Below, in pieces: positions 44,924-52,054 of a DNA stretch of 64,000 bases; position 1 is the stretch's first letter; each line of letters begins with the position of its first letter. The notes under the pieces are model-generated. The model made no database searches. It was given only the letters and a program-made list of their open reading frames with translations, and had not been told where the DNA came from. The DNA is from Nocardia mangyaensis. Its GTDB lineage: Bacteria > Actinomycetota > Actinomycetes > Mycobacteriales > Mycobacteriaceae. A program made the translations under genes and the position numbers. The stretch is from positions 5,146,001-5,210,000 of the forward strand of contig NZ_CP018082.1 of NCBI RefSeq assembly GCF_001886715.1. Reading direction: 5' to 3'.

Positions 44924-45877
44924 TCATTGCTCGCGGCGTGCGCGGGCTCGGCGCTTACCCTCGTGCATCGCCTGAACTCGGGCGATCGGGATGGTGTGGC
45001 CCTCGGCGATCAGATCGGGTGGGAGTTTCTGGGGTGCGGGCATTTCCGTTGTCCACGGGTCGGTGTCACCGAGGAGGTTCGGGGCGGAGCGGAGGGTGAA
45101 GTCGGCGGGGGTCACGTCGTCGATGTCGTTCCAGCGCAAGGGGAACGAGACGGGGACTCCAGGGCGGATTCGGGGGCTGTAGGCGGCGATGACGGTGGCC
45201 CCGCCCGCCCGCGTGGAATCGAGGAACACCTTGCCCTCGCGGTCTTCTCGGATGAAGGCCGTGGTTCCCAGTTTCGGGTCGATCCGTTCGGCTCTGGCCG
45301 CGATCGCTCTGGTCGCCGCTGCCGCGTCCTCGATCGCGACGCCCGGTTCGATGGGCACGAAGACGTGTAAACCCTTGGCGCCGCTGGTTTTCACCGCGCC
45401 GTCGAGGCCGTCGGCGGTAAGGGCCGCACGAATCAGGTGGGCGCCTGCCGCGGCATCCCGGAATGTCTGGCCCGGTGAGGGATCGAGATCGAGCACCAGA
45501 TGCGTCGGGCCCGCACTGTGCTCAACCGGCAGCAGGGTGGGGTGGTATTCGACCGCGCGCTGATTGCCGAACCAGAGCAGGGTCCGCACATCGTCACCCA
45601 GCGCGTAGGTGACCTCCCGATGCGAACTCTCCGCCCACACCGTCACCCGCGGCACCCATTCCGGCGTGTACTTGGGCAGGTTCTTCTGCATGAACGGCTC
45701 CTGCCCCGGCCGCACCCGCACCACCGACAGCGCCCGCGCGCGCAACACCCGCACCAATCGCTCCCCGACGAACTCGAGATAGTCGACCAGATCCCGCTTG
45801 GTCGCCTCGGCTCCGTCGAACAGCAACTGATCGAGATTGCTCATCGCGACCCCGTCACGCACCTCGCCTCCCGCCAT
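44924..45877 (-). CDS. LigD-type polymerase (primase-like) domain protein
   Basis: Stand-alone LigD polymerase-domain protein of 317 residues, akin to mycobacterial Rv3730c-type proteins. It contains the archaeo-eukaryotic primase (AEP) catalytic Asp pair in LVLDLDPSPG, KTSGAKGLHVFVPI, and KVFLDSTRAGGATVIAAYSP. Such enzymes extend DNA or RNA ends in nonhomologous end joining. There is no ligase or nuclease domain fused, and no ku gene nearby. The ATG at 45877 has GGGGGAGG upstream; a longer frame starts at 45898. It ends at 44924, after which the two-component remnant follows. Confidence 0.85.
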   Translation of the reverse strand: MAGGEVRDGVAMSNLDQLLFDGAEATKRDLVDYLEFVGERLVRVLRARALSVVRVRPGQEPFMQKNLPKYTPEWVPRVTVWAESSHREVTYALGDDVRTLLWFGNQRAVEYHPTLLPVEHSAGPTHLVLDLDPSPGQTFRDAAAGAHLIRAALTADGLDGAVKTSGAKGLHVFVPIEPGVAIEDAAAATRAIAARAERIDPKLGTTAFIREDREGKVFLDSTRAGGATVIAAYSPRIRPGVPVSFPLRWNDIDDVTPADFTLRSAPNLLGDTDPWTTEMPAPQKLPPDLIAEGHTIPIARVQAMHEGKRRARARREQ

Positions 45878-45927
45878 CGCTCCACCCTCCCCCGGCACCG
45901 AGCGTCCGTCAATCGCCGCGCGATGGT

Positions 45928-46203
45928 CTACACGCGCCAGGGGGGATTGTGACGGTTCTCGCCAGCGTGGAAGAGGCAGAGGCGGTGGCCGACGGGATCG
46001 CGGAGTCTGGCTTCGCGCCAGAGCCAGGGCATGTCGGTGGGCGGCTGGTCGAACGCGACACCCGCGCGGACGAGACGGGCGAACTCGGCGTCGAGGTCGT
46101 CGGTCTCGAAGTAGAGGAGGGCATGGCGAGGCTCGAACCTGCCGTTTTGGTCGAACGACCGCTCGTCGGCTATCGTATGACCCGCACGTTCACCCCAGGG
46201 TGA
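45928..46203 (-). pseudogene. 5'-truncated VOC (glyoxalase-fold) protein
   Basis: The minus strand encodes RHALLYFETDDLDAEFARLV then RAGVAFDQPPTDMPWLWREA and DPVGHRLCLFHAGENRHNPP, ending RV and a stop at 45928-45930. This is the second half of a VOC-family (glyoxalase/bleomycin-resistance-like) protein. No start codon is available upstream: the frame runs into the tRNA-Glu gene, so the 5' half is missing. It may be a remnant cut by rearrangement at the tRNA. Confidence 0.6.
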
Positions 46204-46205
46204 AC
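46188..46205. repeat. inverted repeat just before tRNA-Glu
   Basis: GTTCACCC (46188-46195) and GGGTGAAC (46198-46205) are perfect 8-bp arms around CA. It ends 6 nt before the tRNA; it may be part of the junction where the VOC gene was truncated. Confidence 0.5.
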
Positions 46206-46211
46206 AGTTCT

Positions 46212-46284
46212 GGCCCCGTCGTCTAGCGGCCTAGGACGCCGCCCTCTCAAGGCGGTAGCGCGGGTTCGAATCCCGTCGGGGCTA
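46212..46284 (+). tRNA. tRNA-Glu(CTC)
   Basis: Folds as a 73-nt tRNA with a 7-bp acceptor stem that closes with a G-U pair, a D-arm, anticodon stem CCGCC/GGCGG with loop CTCTCAA (anticodon CTC, reads GAG), and T-arm with TTCGAAT. The CCA end is not encoded. It is followed at once by a strong terminator. Confidence 0.95.
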
Positions 46285-46290
46285 CAGCGA

Positions 46291-46323
46291 AACTCCCCGG
46301 TCATCGCGACCGGGGAGTTTTTT
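46291..46323 (+). terminator. intrinsic terminator after tRNA-Glu
   Basis: AACTCCCCGGTC (46291-46302) pairs perfectly with GACCGGGGAGTT (46308-46319), followed by TTTTTT. A textbook Rho-independent terminator 7 nt after the tRNA. Confidence 0.92.
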
Positions 46324-46345
46324 GCGCCCTCAGCGATGCGACACA

Positions 46346-46373
46346 TTGACAGATGTTGCACACGCCATACACT
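46346..46373 (+). promoter_or_regulatory. candidate promoter of the QsdR-type regulator gene
   Basis: TTGACA at 46346-46351 is a perfect -35; TACACT at 46368-46373 matches a -10 with 16-bp spacing. It lies 37-64 bp upstream of the ATG at 46410. Confidence 0.5.
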
Positions 46374-46409
46374 GTGGAAAATGTTGCGGCGGGCACAGGA
46401 GGTGGCGGC

Positions 46410-47018
46410 ATGGAGCAGACGGCGCTGGGGCAACGGCTCGCGGAGGTCGCCGCTCGACCCGATGCCGTGACCGCGTTCCGGGCGGCGCGTGCGGGGTTTC
46501 TCGCGGGGCGCCGACTCGAGATGAAGGAACTTGCCGTAGAACTCGGGGTCAACCGGGCGACGCTGTTCCGATGGGTCGGCGGGCGCGACGAGCTGCAGGC
46601 CGAGGTGATCTGGTCGGTGGCCGAACCCACGCTGCGCCGCGCGGCCCAGGCCGCCCAAGGTCGCGGCGCGCACCGAATCGCCACGGCGCTGGGCGATTTC
46701 GCGCACGCGACCAACACCTCCGAGGGCTTCCGCCAGTTCCTGCAGCGCGAACCCGAACGGGCACTGCGGCTGCTGACCACCACGGCGAGCTCGGTGCAGC
46801 GCCGCATCGTCGCGGTGATCGCCGAACTGCTCACCGAGGAGATCGCCGCGGGCGAACTCGATCCGCCGCTGCCAGTGCCGGAACTGGCCCTGCTGCTGTC
46901 GCGGATCACCGAGACCTTCATCTACACCGACGTGATCATCGGTGAGGAACCCGACGCGGACAAGGTCGTCCGCGCGTCGCTGGTTCTGCTGGGCGAACGG
47001 CCCGAACGCAAAGATTGA
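46410..47018 (+). CDS. QsdR-type TetR regulator
   Basis: Regulator of 202 residues in the QsdR branch of TetR: a weakly conserved helix-turn-helix MKELAVELGVNRATLFRWVG (R-W-V in place of the usual Y-x-x-F) and an all-helical ligand domain. QsdR controls lactone degradation (quorum-quenching) genes in Rhodococcus. Here the next gene, 12 nt downstream, is an acyl-CoA dehydrogenase, so lactone or fatty-acid sensing is a reasonable guess. The ATG at 46410 has AGGAGG 8 nt upstream. Confidence 0.8.
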   Translation: MEQTALGQRLAEVAARPDAVTAFRAARAGFLAGRRLEMKELAVELGVNRATLFRWVGGRDELQAEVIWSVAEPTLRRAAQAAQGRGAHRIATALGDFAHATNTSEGFRQFLQREPERALRLLTTTASSVQRRIVAVIAELLTEEIAAGELDPPLPVPELALLLSRITETFIYTDVIIGEEPDADKVVRASLVLLGERPERKD

Positions 47019-47030
47019 GAGAGGACACCC

Positions 47031-48176
47031 ATGCAGCGCACCGTCTACACCGAGGACCACGAGGCCTTCCGCGCTTCGGTCGCCGAATTCGTCAAGCGCA
47101 CGATCGAACCGAACGCCGAACGGTTCGCCGAGGAGCGCGCGATCGATCGCGAGACCTGGCTGGCAGCAGGCGAACTCGGCTACCTCGGCCTCGGTGTGCC
47201 CGAAGAGTTCGGCGGTAGCGACGCGGGTGACTACCGGTTCAACGCGGTGCTCGGCGAGGAACTGGCCAAGGCCAGCGCGGCCCTGTCGTCCTCGTTCGGC
47301 ATCCACTACGACGTGTGCGCGCCGTACCTGGTCGAGCTGACCACCGACGAGCAGAAGCAGCGCTGGCTACCCAAGTTCTGTACCGGTGAGATCGTCACCG
47401 CCATCGGCATGACCGAGCCGTCCGGCGGTTCGGACCTGGCCGCGCTCAAGACCACCGCCGTGCGCGACGGCGACGACTGGATCGTCAACGGCTCGAAGAC
47501 GTTCATCACCAACGGTTTCAACGCCGACCTGGTCATCGTCGCCGCCCGCACCAGCCCGGAGAAGAAGGCCAAGGGCATCACCCTCTTCGCCGTGGAGAAC
47601 GGCATGGACGGGTTCACCCGCGGCCGCAAGCTCGACAAAGTGGGCCAACCCGAATCCGATACGGCCGAACTGTTCTTCGACAATGTGCGGGTCCCCGACG
47701 CCAACCGGATCGGCGAGGTCGACCGCGGCTTCATCGCCATGATGGAGCGGCTGCCGCAGGAACGCATCGGCGCCGCGGTCTCCAATCTGGCCCACGCCGC
47801 CGCGATCCTGGACGAGACGCTCGCCTATGCCAAGGAGCGCAAGGCTTTCGGACAGCAGATCGGCAGCTTCCAATACAACAAATTCCTTTTCGCCGAGCTG
47901 GTCACCAAAATCGAAGTGACGCAGGCGTTCGTCGATCAGGGGGTGGCCGCGCACGCGGCCGGCACGTTGTCGGCTGTCGATGCCGCGAAGGCGAAGTGGT
48001 GGTCGGCGCAGGTGCAGAACGAGGTGCTCGACGCGTGCGTGCAACTGCACGGCGGCTACGGGTACATGCGTGAGTACCGGGTCGCACGGGCCTGGATGGA
48101 TGCCAGGGTCACCAAGATCTGGGCGGGTTCCAACGAGATCATGAAGGAACTGATCGGCCGCGATCTGGGCCTGTAG
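47031..48176 (+). CDS. acyl-CoA dehydrogenase
   Basis: FadE-type acyl-CoA dehydrogenase of 381 residues: oxidises acyl-CoA to enoyl-CoA with FAD in beta-oxidation. N-terminal helices (EAFRASVAEFVKRTIEPNAE), the FAD-binding middle (AIGMTEPSGGSDLAALKTTA), the C-terminal helical domain with KERKAFGQQIGSFQ, and the end KIWAGSNEIMKELIGRDL, where E of N-E-I is in the position of the catalytic base. It is co-transcribed with the QsdR-type gene. ATG with GAGAGGA upstream. Confidence 0.92.
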   Translation: MQRTVYTEDHEAFRASVAEFVKRTIEPNAERFAEERAIDRETWLAAGELGYLGLGVPEEFGGSDAGDYRFNAVLGEELAKASAALSSSFGIHYDVCAPYLVELTTDEQKQRWLPKFCTGEIVTAIGMTEPSGGSDLAALKTTAVRDGDDWIVNGSKTFITNGFNADLVIVAARTSPEKKAKGITLFAVENGMDGFTRGRKLDKVGQPESDTAELFFDNVRVPDANRIGEVDRGFIAMMERLPQERIGAAVSNLAHAAAILDETLAYAKERKAFGQQIGSFQYNKFLFAELVTKIEVTQAFVDQGVAAHAAGTLSAVDAAKAKWWSAQVQNEVLDACVQLHGGYGYMREYRVARAWMDARVTKIWAGSNEIMKELIGRDLGL

Positions 48177-48185
48177 GACGTAGGT

Positions 48186-48223
48186 GCGTCGCGCCCGGGG
48201 TGGAAACCCACCGGGCGCGACGC
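48186..48223. terminator. long hairpin between FadE and P450
   Basis: GCGTCGCGCCCGG (48186-48198) pairs perfectly with CCGGGCGCGACGC (48211-48223); inner GGTGG/CCACC extend the stem. It ends the acyl-CoA dehydrogenase transcript and, in the other direction, the conservon. Confidence 0.8.
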
Positions 48224-48231
48224 TGCGCCGG

Positions 48232-49455
48232 TCAGCTCAGGTGGATCGGCAGGGCGGCCAGATCGTTCTGCGTGAGCACCGGCAGGTTGCCGAGCTCGGT
48301 CTCGGGGACGGCCAGCCGCAGGTGCGGGAACCGCTCGAACAGCGCGGGCAGCGCGATGGCCGCCTCGAGCCGCGAGAGCGCGGCGCCGGGGCAGATGTGC
48401 GGACCGTAGCCGAAGGCCAGGTGGCGGTTGGCGGTCGGGCGGGTCACGTCGAAGTCGTCGGCGGTCTCGCCGTGCACCGTGGTGTCGCGGCCGATGGCGC
48501 GATAGGACATCACCACGCCCTCACCCTTGGCGATCACGGTGTCGCCGACGGTGATGTCCTCGGTAGCGAAGCGCATCAGCAGGTGGGTGACCGGGCCGTC
48601 CCAGCGCAGCGACTCCTCGATCACCTGCTTCCACTCCACATCTCCGGCAAGGACTTTCGCCAGCTGCTCGGGTTCACTGAGCAGCGCGCGCACGGTGTTG
48701 ACGATCAGGCTGACGGTGGTCTCGTGCCCGGCGGCGACCAGGGCCTTGATATTGCCGATCGCCTCCTCCTCGGTGAGCGGCTCGCCGCCCTCCTCGTCGG
48801 CGACGATGAACGCCGAGGTGAGATCGTCGCCGGGATTCGCGATCTTCTGGCGGACCTGATCGGTGAAGTACACGTCGAGCTCGTCGATCACCCGCAGCCG
48901 CTCGTCCTGCGGGGTCATCACCGAGAAGAACGCCTTGTACCACTGCAGCAGCTGCGGATGGTCCTCCCGGTCGACGCCCATCAGCTCGCCGACGACCCGC
49001 ATCGGCAGCGCGTAGGCGAAGACCGACTTGAGGTCGACCGGCGCGCCATCGGTCCCGGCGGCCTCGAGATCGTCGAGCAGTTCCACGGTGAGCCGTTCGA
49101 TCACCGGGCGCAGGTTCTCCAGGCGACGCGGGGCCAGCGCCTGCGCGGTCTTGAGCCGTAGGCGACGGTGCTCGGGACCGTCGACGGTGAACATGGAGCG
49201 ACCGGCGGCGATCATGCCGATCAGCGGCCACTGGCGGGTCACCACGCCATCGGTCCACAGCGACCACGCGTCGATGTCCTTGACCAGGCGGGAATCGGTC
49301 GTGAGCTGTCGGGCGACGGCGTGATCGGTGACGGTCCAGGCCGGGACACCGAGCAGGTCGATCCGGGTGATCGGGCCTTGCTCGCGTAGTCGGGCGGTCT
49401 CGCCGTCGAGGTCACCGACCATCGGGTCGATGGCGAAAGGGCATTGCGAACTCAC
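48232..49455 (-). CDS. conservon cytochrome P450, canonical (CYP154-like)
   Basis: P450 of 407 residues with normal catalytic motifs: I-helix AAGHETTVSLIV, K-helix E-S-L-R in QVIEESLRW, and the haem loop FGYGPHICPGAALS with the Cys ligand. It lies last in the conservon. Its GTG start overlaps the stop of the first P450 (GTGA). In Streptomyces, conservons end with a CYP157/CYP154 pair; this one fits the CYP154-like member. A role in a specialised oxidation step controlled by the conservon is expected but unknown. Confidence 0.9.
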   Translation of the reverse strand: MSSQCPFAIDPMVGDLDGETARLREQGPITRIDLLGVPAWTVTDHAVARQLTTDSRLVKDIDAWSLWTDGVVTRQWPLIGMIAAGRSMFTVDGPEHRRLRLKTAQALAPRRLENLRPVIERLTVELLDDLEAAGTDGAPVDLKSVFAYALPMRVVGELMGVDREDHPQLLQWYKAFFSVMTPQDERLRVIDELDVYFTDQVRQKIANPGDDLTSAFIVADEEGGEPLTEEEAIGNIKALVAAGHETTVSLIVNTVRALLSEPEQLAKVLAGDVEWKQVIEESLRWDGPVTHLLMRFATEDITVGDTVIAKGEGVVMSYRAIGRDTTVHGETADDFDVTRPTANRHLAFGYGPHICPGAALSRLEAAIALPALFERFPHLRLAVPETELGNLPVLTQNDLAALPIHLS

Positions 49456-50711
49456 GTGGAACCTCCGACGGGTCGAACTGGTGTGAAACGAACGGGCAGT
49501 GCGGTCATGCCCCGTAGAAATGCCGAAGGTCGCCGGGTCAGGTGCTCGGCGGGAACCGCCAGGTCGACATCGGGGAGCCGGTCGAGCAGCACCTCGATCC
49601 CGGTCCTGGCGATGATCTCGGCGATCTGCTGCGCCGGGAACGGGCAGCGGTATTCGCCATAGCTGAACGCGAAGTGCGCGTTGTTGCCGGTGGGCACCAC
49701 ATCGCCGTCGGTGAACGACTGGCGCACATGCGGATCGAGATTGGCCGCGGCGAGGCCGAGCAGCAGCATGTCGCCGGCGCGGATCGTCCGATCGGCGAGG
49801 CGGGTGTCGCGCGCGGCCCACCGCCCGGCCAGGATCGAGGTGGGTCCTTCTTCCCAGAGCACCTCGTTCATGGCCTGTCCGACGCTGCGCCGGCCACCGC
49901 CCAGCGCCGCGGAGAACCGGTCGTCGACCAGCATCAACCGCATGGCGCTGCCGATCCAGTCTGCCGTCGGCAGCTGACCGGCGGCGGTGATGGCCATCAG
50001 GTCCATCATGTATTCCTCGTCGGTGAACGGCTCCGGGTCGGCCAGCATGAGCGAGACCAGATCGCCCGCGGGGTGCACCTTCTTGGTCGCCACCAGGCGC
50101 ACCATGTGCTCGGCGAAGCGCGCGTGCCCGGCCTGGGCGTCGGCGCCGCCGTCGGCGAGTGCCTTCATGACCAGCACCAGGTCGGCGGCGTCGGAGTCGG
50201 GCAGGCCGAGGATGCGGGCCAGCGCGAGCACCGGCAGCGATTCGGCGAACTCGGCCACCAGGTCGGCGGTGCCGCGTCCGCAGAAGCCGTCGATCAGCCG
50301 GTCGGCGAGTTCCTCACAGGCGCGGCGCAATTCGAAGTGATCCACCGCGTCGAGCGCGGGTTCCACCATCGCCAGATGCCTGCGATGTTCGGCGCCGGCG
50401 GTGAAGTAGATCGAGGGCATGGGCCGGCCGACCATCGGCAGCAGCGGCCAGTCGTCGGGCACCCGGCCCCACTGGTTCCACAGCGAGACATCGCGCGGGA
50501 ACAGCAGCGGGTCGCTGGTCACCTGGTGCAGTTCGCGGTAGCCGATGATCAGCCAGGCCGGGAAGCCGCCGGGCAGTTCGACCGAGACGACCGGACCGTG
50601 CTCGCGCCGCATCCGCCGGTAGACCTCGTGCGGTTCGATGTGGAACTCGGGTCCGCTCAGCGGAACCGCGCCGGTGATCGGGCACGCGCCGGTGCCGGTC
50701 GATGTGCTCAT
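49452..50711 (-). CDS. conservon cytochrome P450 lacking ExxR (CYP157-like)
   Basis: P450-fold protein of 419 residues. The haem Cys is present in FSYGEYRCPFPAQQ, but the loop differs from FGxGxHxCxG. The K-helix ExxR is replaced by E-V-L-W in MNEVLWEEGPTS, and the I-helix shows AAGQLPTADWIG in place of A/G-G-x-E/D-T. The same loss of ExxR is described for Streptomyces CYP157 proteins. It may still bind haem but its chemistry is doubtful; a sensing or partner role is possible. Its ATG overlaps the GTPase stop (ATGA). Confidence 0.88.
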   Translation of the reverse strand: MSTSTGTGACPITGAVPLSGPEFHIEPHEVYRRMRREHGPVVSVELPGGFPAWLIIGYRELHQVTSDPLLFPRDVSLWNQWGRVPDDWPLLPMVGRPMPSIYFTAGAEHRRHLAMVEPALDAVDHFELRRACEELADRLIDGFCGRGTADLVAEFAESLPVLALARILGLPDSDAADLVLVMKALADGGADAQAGHARFAEHMVRLVATKKVHPAGDLVSLMLADPEPFTDEEYMMDLMAITAAGQLPTADWIGSAMRLMLVDDRFSAALGGGRRSVGQAMNEVLWEEGPTSILAGRWAARDTRLADRTIRAGDMLLLGLAAANLDPHVRQSFTDGDVVPTGNNAHFAFSYGEYRCPFPAQQIAEIIARTGIEVLLDRLPDVDLAVPAEHLTRRPSAFLRGMTALPVRFTPVRPVGGST

Positions 50712-51322
50712 GAAATGGTTTCCCCCTGCGGGACAGCGGAATACAGATGCTCGACCAGGGCGATCAGCACCTGTTTGCTCGATTCGCGCGAGCGCGCGTC
50801 ACACATCAGCAGCGGCACCGCGGGGTCGAGGTCGAGCGCGTCGCGCACGTCCTGCGGGGCGTGCGAGTCACCGAAGTCGTTGCAGGCCACCACGAAGGGC
50901 GTGCCCTGGTGTTCGAGCCGGTCGATCGCGTACCAGGAGTCGGCGATCCGGCGCTGATCGACAAGCACGATCGCGCCGAGCGCGCCCGCGAACAGCCGGT
51001 CCCACAGGAACCAGAACCGTTGCTGCCCCGGGGCACCGAACAGATACAGCACGTGCTCGTCATCGAGGGTGATACGGCCGAAGTCGAAGGCGACGGTGGT
51101 GGTCGACTTGCCCGGCACCGCGGTGGCGTCGTCGATGCCCTCGCCGACATCGGTCATGGTCGCCTCGGTGTCGAGCGGCCGGATCTCGCTCACCGAGCGG
51201 ACCAGGGTCGTCTTGCCGACCCCGAATCCACCGATGACGACGATCTTCAACCCGTGCCTGGCCGTGGAATTCAGCGGAGCACGGGCACGCTCGGGCTTGT
51301 CTTCAGAGCTTGCGGAGTCCAA
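50708..51322 (-). CDS. conservon small GTPase (CvnD-like)
   Basis: Ras/MglA-like GTPase of 204 residues if started at the TTG at 51322. P-loop: VVIGGFGVGKTTLVRSV; switch region STTTVAFDFGRITLDD; G3 is present as FGAPGQQRFWF (Gly for the usual Asp); base motif region CNDFGDS. This variant G3/G4 pattern is normal for the conservon group. It overlaps the DUF742 gene by 20 nt and the P450 by 4 nt. In conservons it acts as a heterotrimer-like switch at the membrane with the roadblock and DUF742 proteins. Confidence 0.88.
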   Translation of the reverse strand: MDSASSEDKPERARAPLNSTARHGLKIVVIGGFGVGKTTLVRSVSEIRPLDTEATMTDVGEGIDDATAVPGKSTTTVAFDFGRITLDDEHVLYLFGAPGQQRFWFLWDRLFAGALGAIVLVDQRRIADSWYAIDRLEHQGTPFVVACNDFGDSHAPQDVRDALDLDPAVPLLMCDARSRESSKQVLIALVEHLYSAVPQGETIS

Positions 51323-51647
51323 CGAGCACCTTTTCCAGAGTGGATGCGTCCAGCGACATCGCCGCCGACAGCGGCGGACGGACGGTGATCTTGCCCGCGT
51401 GCAGCAGATCCGACAGCACCACGGTGGCGACACCGACCGGCAGCCGTAGTTCCGCCGCGATCTCCACCACCGCGGTCGGCGCCCGGCACATGTCCAGGAT
51501 CGCCACCTGCTCCGACGTCATGCCCGCGGTGGGCGCCGACTCGCTGACCACCAGGGTGACCAGGTCGAAATCCTCGGTGACCGGGGTGCGTCCGCCGGTC
51601 AGCGTGTAGAACCGGTCGGGATCGTCGTCGCGGCCCGCCCTGGTCAA
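51303..51647 (-). CDS. DUF742 protein (CvnC-like)
   Basis: DUF742 family protein of 114 residues starting at a TTG (51647): RFYTLTGGRTPVTEDFDLVT then VSLDLL-type core VVLSDLLHAGKITVRPP. It has a winged-helix-like fold. Its start overlaps the roadblock stop (TTGA), and it ends inside the GTPase gene start. Third gene of the conservon. Confidence 0.88.
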   Translation of the reverse strand: MTRAGRDDDPDRFYTLTGGRTPVTEDFDLVTLVVSESAPTAGMTSEQVAILDMCRAPTAVVEIAAELRLPVGVATVVLSDLLHAGKITVRPPLSAAMSLDASTLEKVLVGLRKL

Positions 51648-52054
51648 TTCGGCGCTCCGTGTCTGGGTTGGGCAGCCATATGCTCGCCGAGCTGCTCGAC
51701 CAGCTCGTGCATGGTGTGCCCGACCAGGCCCGCGTCGGCGTCCTCGGCCGCGACCACCGCTAAATGCGCGCCGCGCCCCGCCTCGACCACGAACAGGATG
51801 CCGCCGTAGAACTCGGTCATCGACTGGCGAACACCGCCACGCCCGTCACCGAACTCGACGGAGGCCCCGTGCGACAGGCTCTGGAATCCGGCGGCGATGG
51901 CGGCCAGCTGGTCGGCGCGATCGACGTCGAGTTCCGGGGTGTGGCAGATCTTGAGGCCGTCACCGGACAGCAGCAGGGCGTGCCGGGTGCGCGGGGTGCG
52001 AGCGAGCAGCTTCTCGAGCAGCCAGCTCAGGTTCGTGGGTGCGGTGGTGGTCAT
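51644..52054 (-). CDS. roadblock/LC7 protein (CvnB-like)
   Basis: Roadblock/LC7-domain protein of 136 residues, MglB-like: NLSWLLEKLLARTPRTRHAL, VDRADQLAAIAAGFQSLSHG, MTEFYGGILFVVEAGRGAHL. In MglA/MglB systems such proteins are GTPase partners, so it probably binds the downstream GTPase. ATG overlaps the sensor stop (ATGA). Confidence 0.9.
   Translation of the reverse strand: MTTTAPTNLSWLLEKLLARTPRTRHALLLSGDGLKICHTPELDVDRADQLAAIAAGFQSLSHGASVEFGDGRGGVRQSMTEFYGGILFVVEAGRGAHLAVVAAEDADAGLVGHTMHELVEQLGEHMAAQPRHGAPN

Noticed and set aside
45909..46323. Integrated element at the tRNA-Glu
   Set aside because: No integrase, phage gene or second attachment repeat is visible within the window; only the truncated VOC gene hints at rearrangement.
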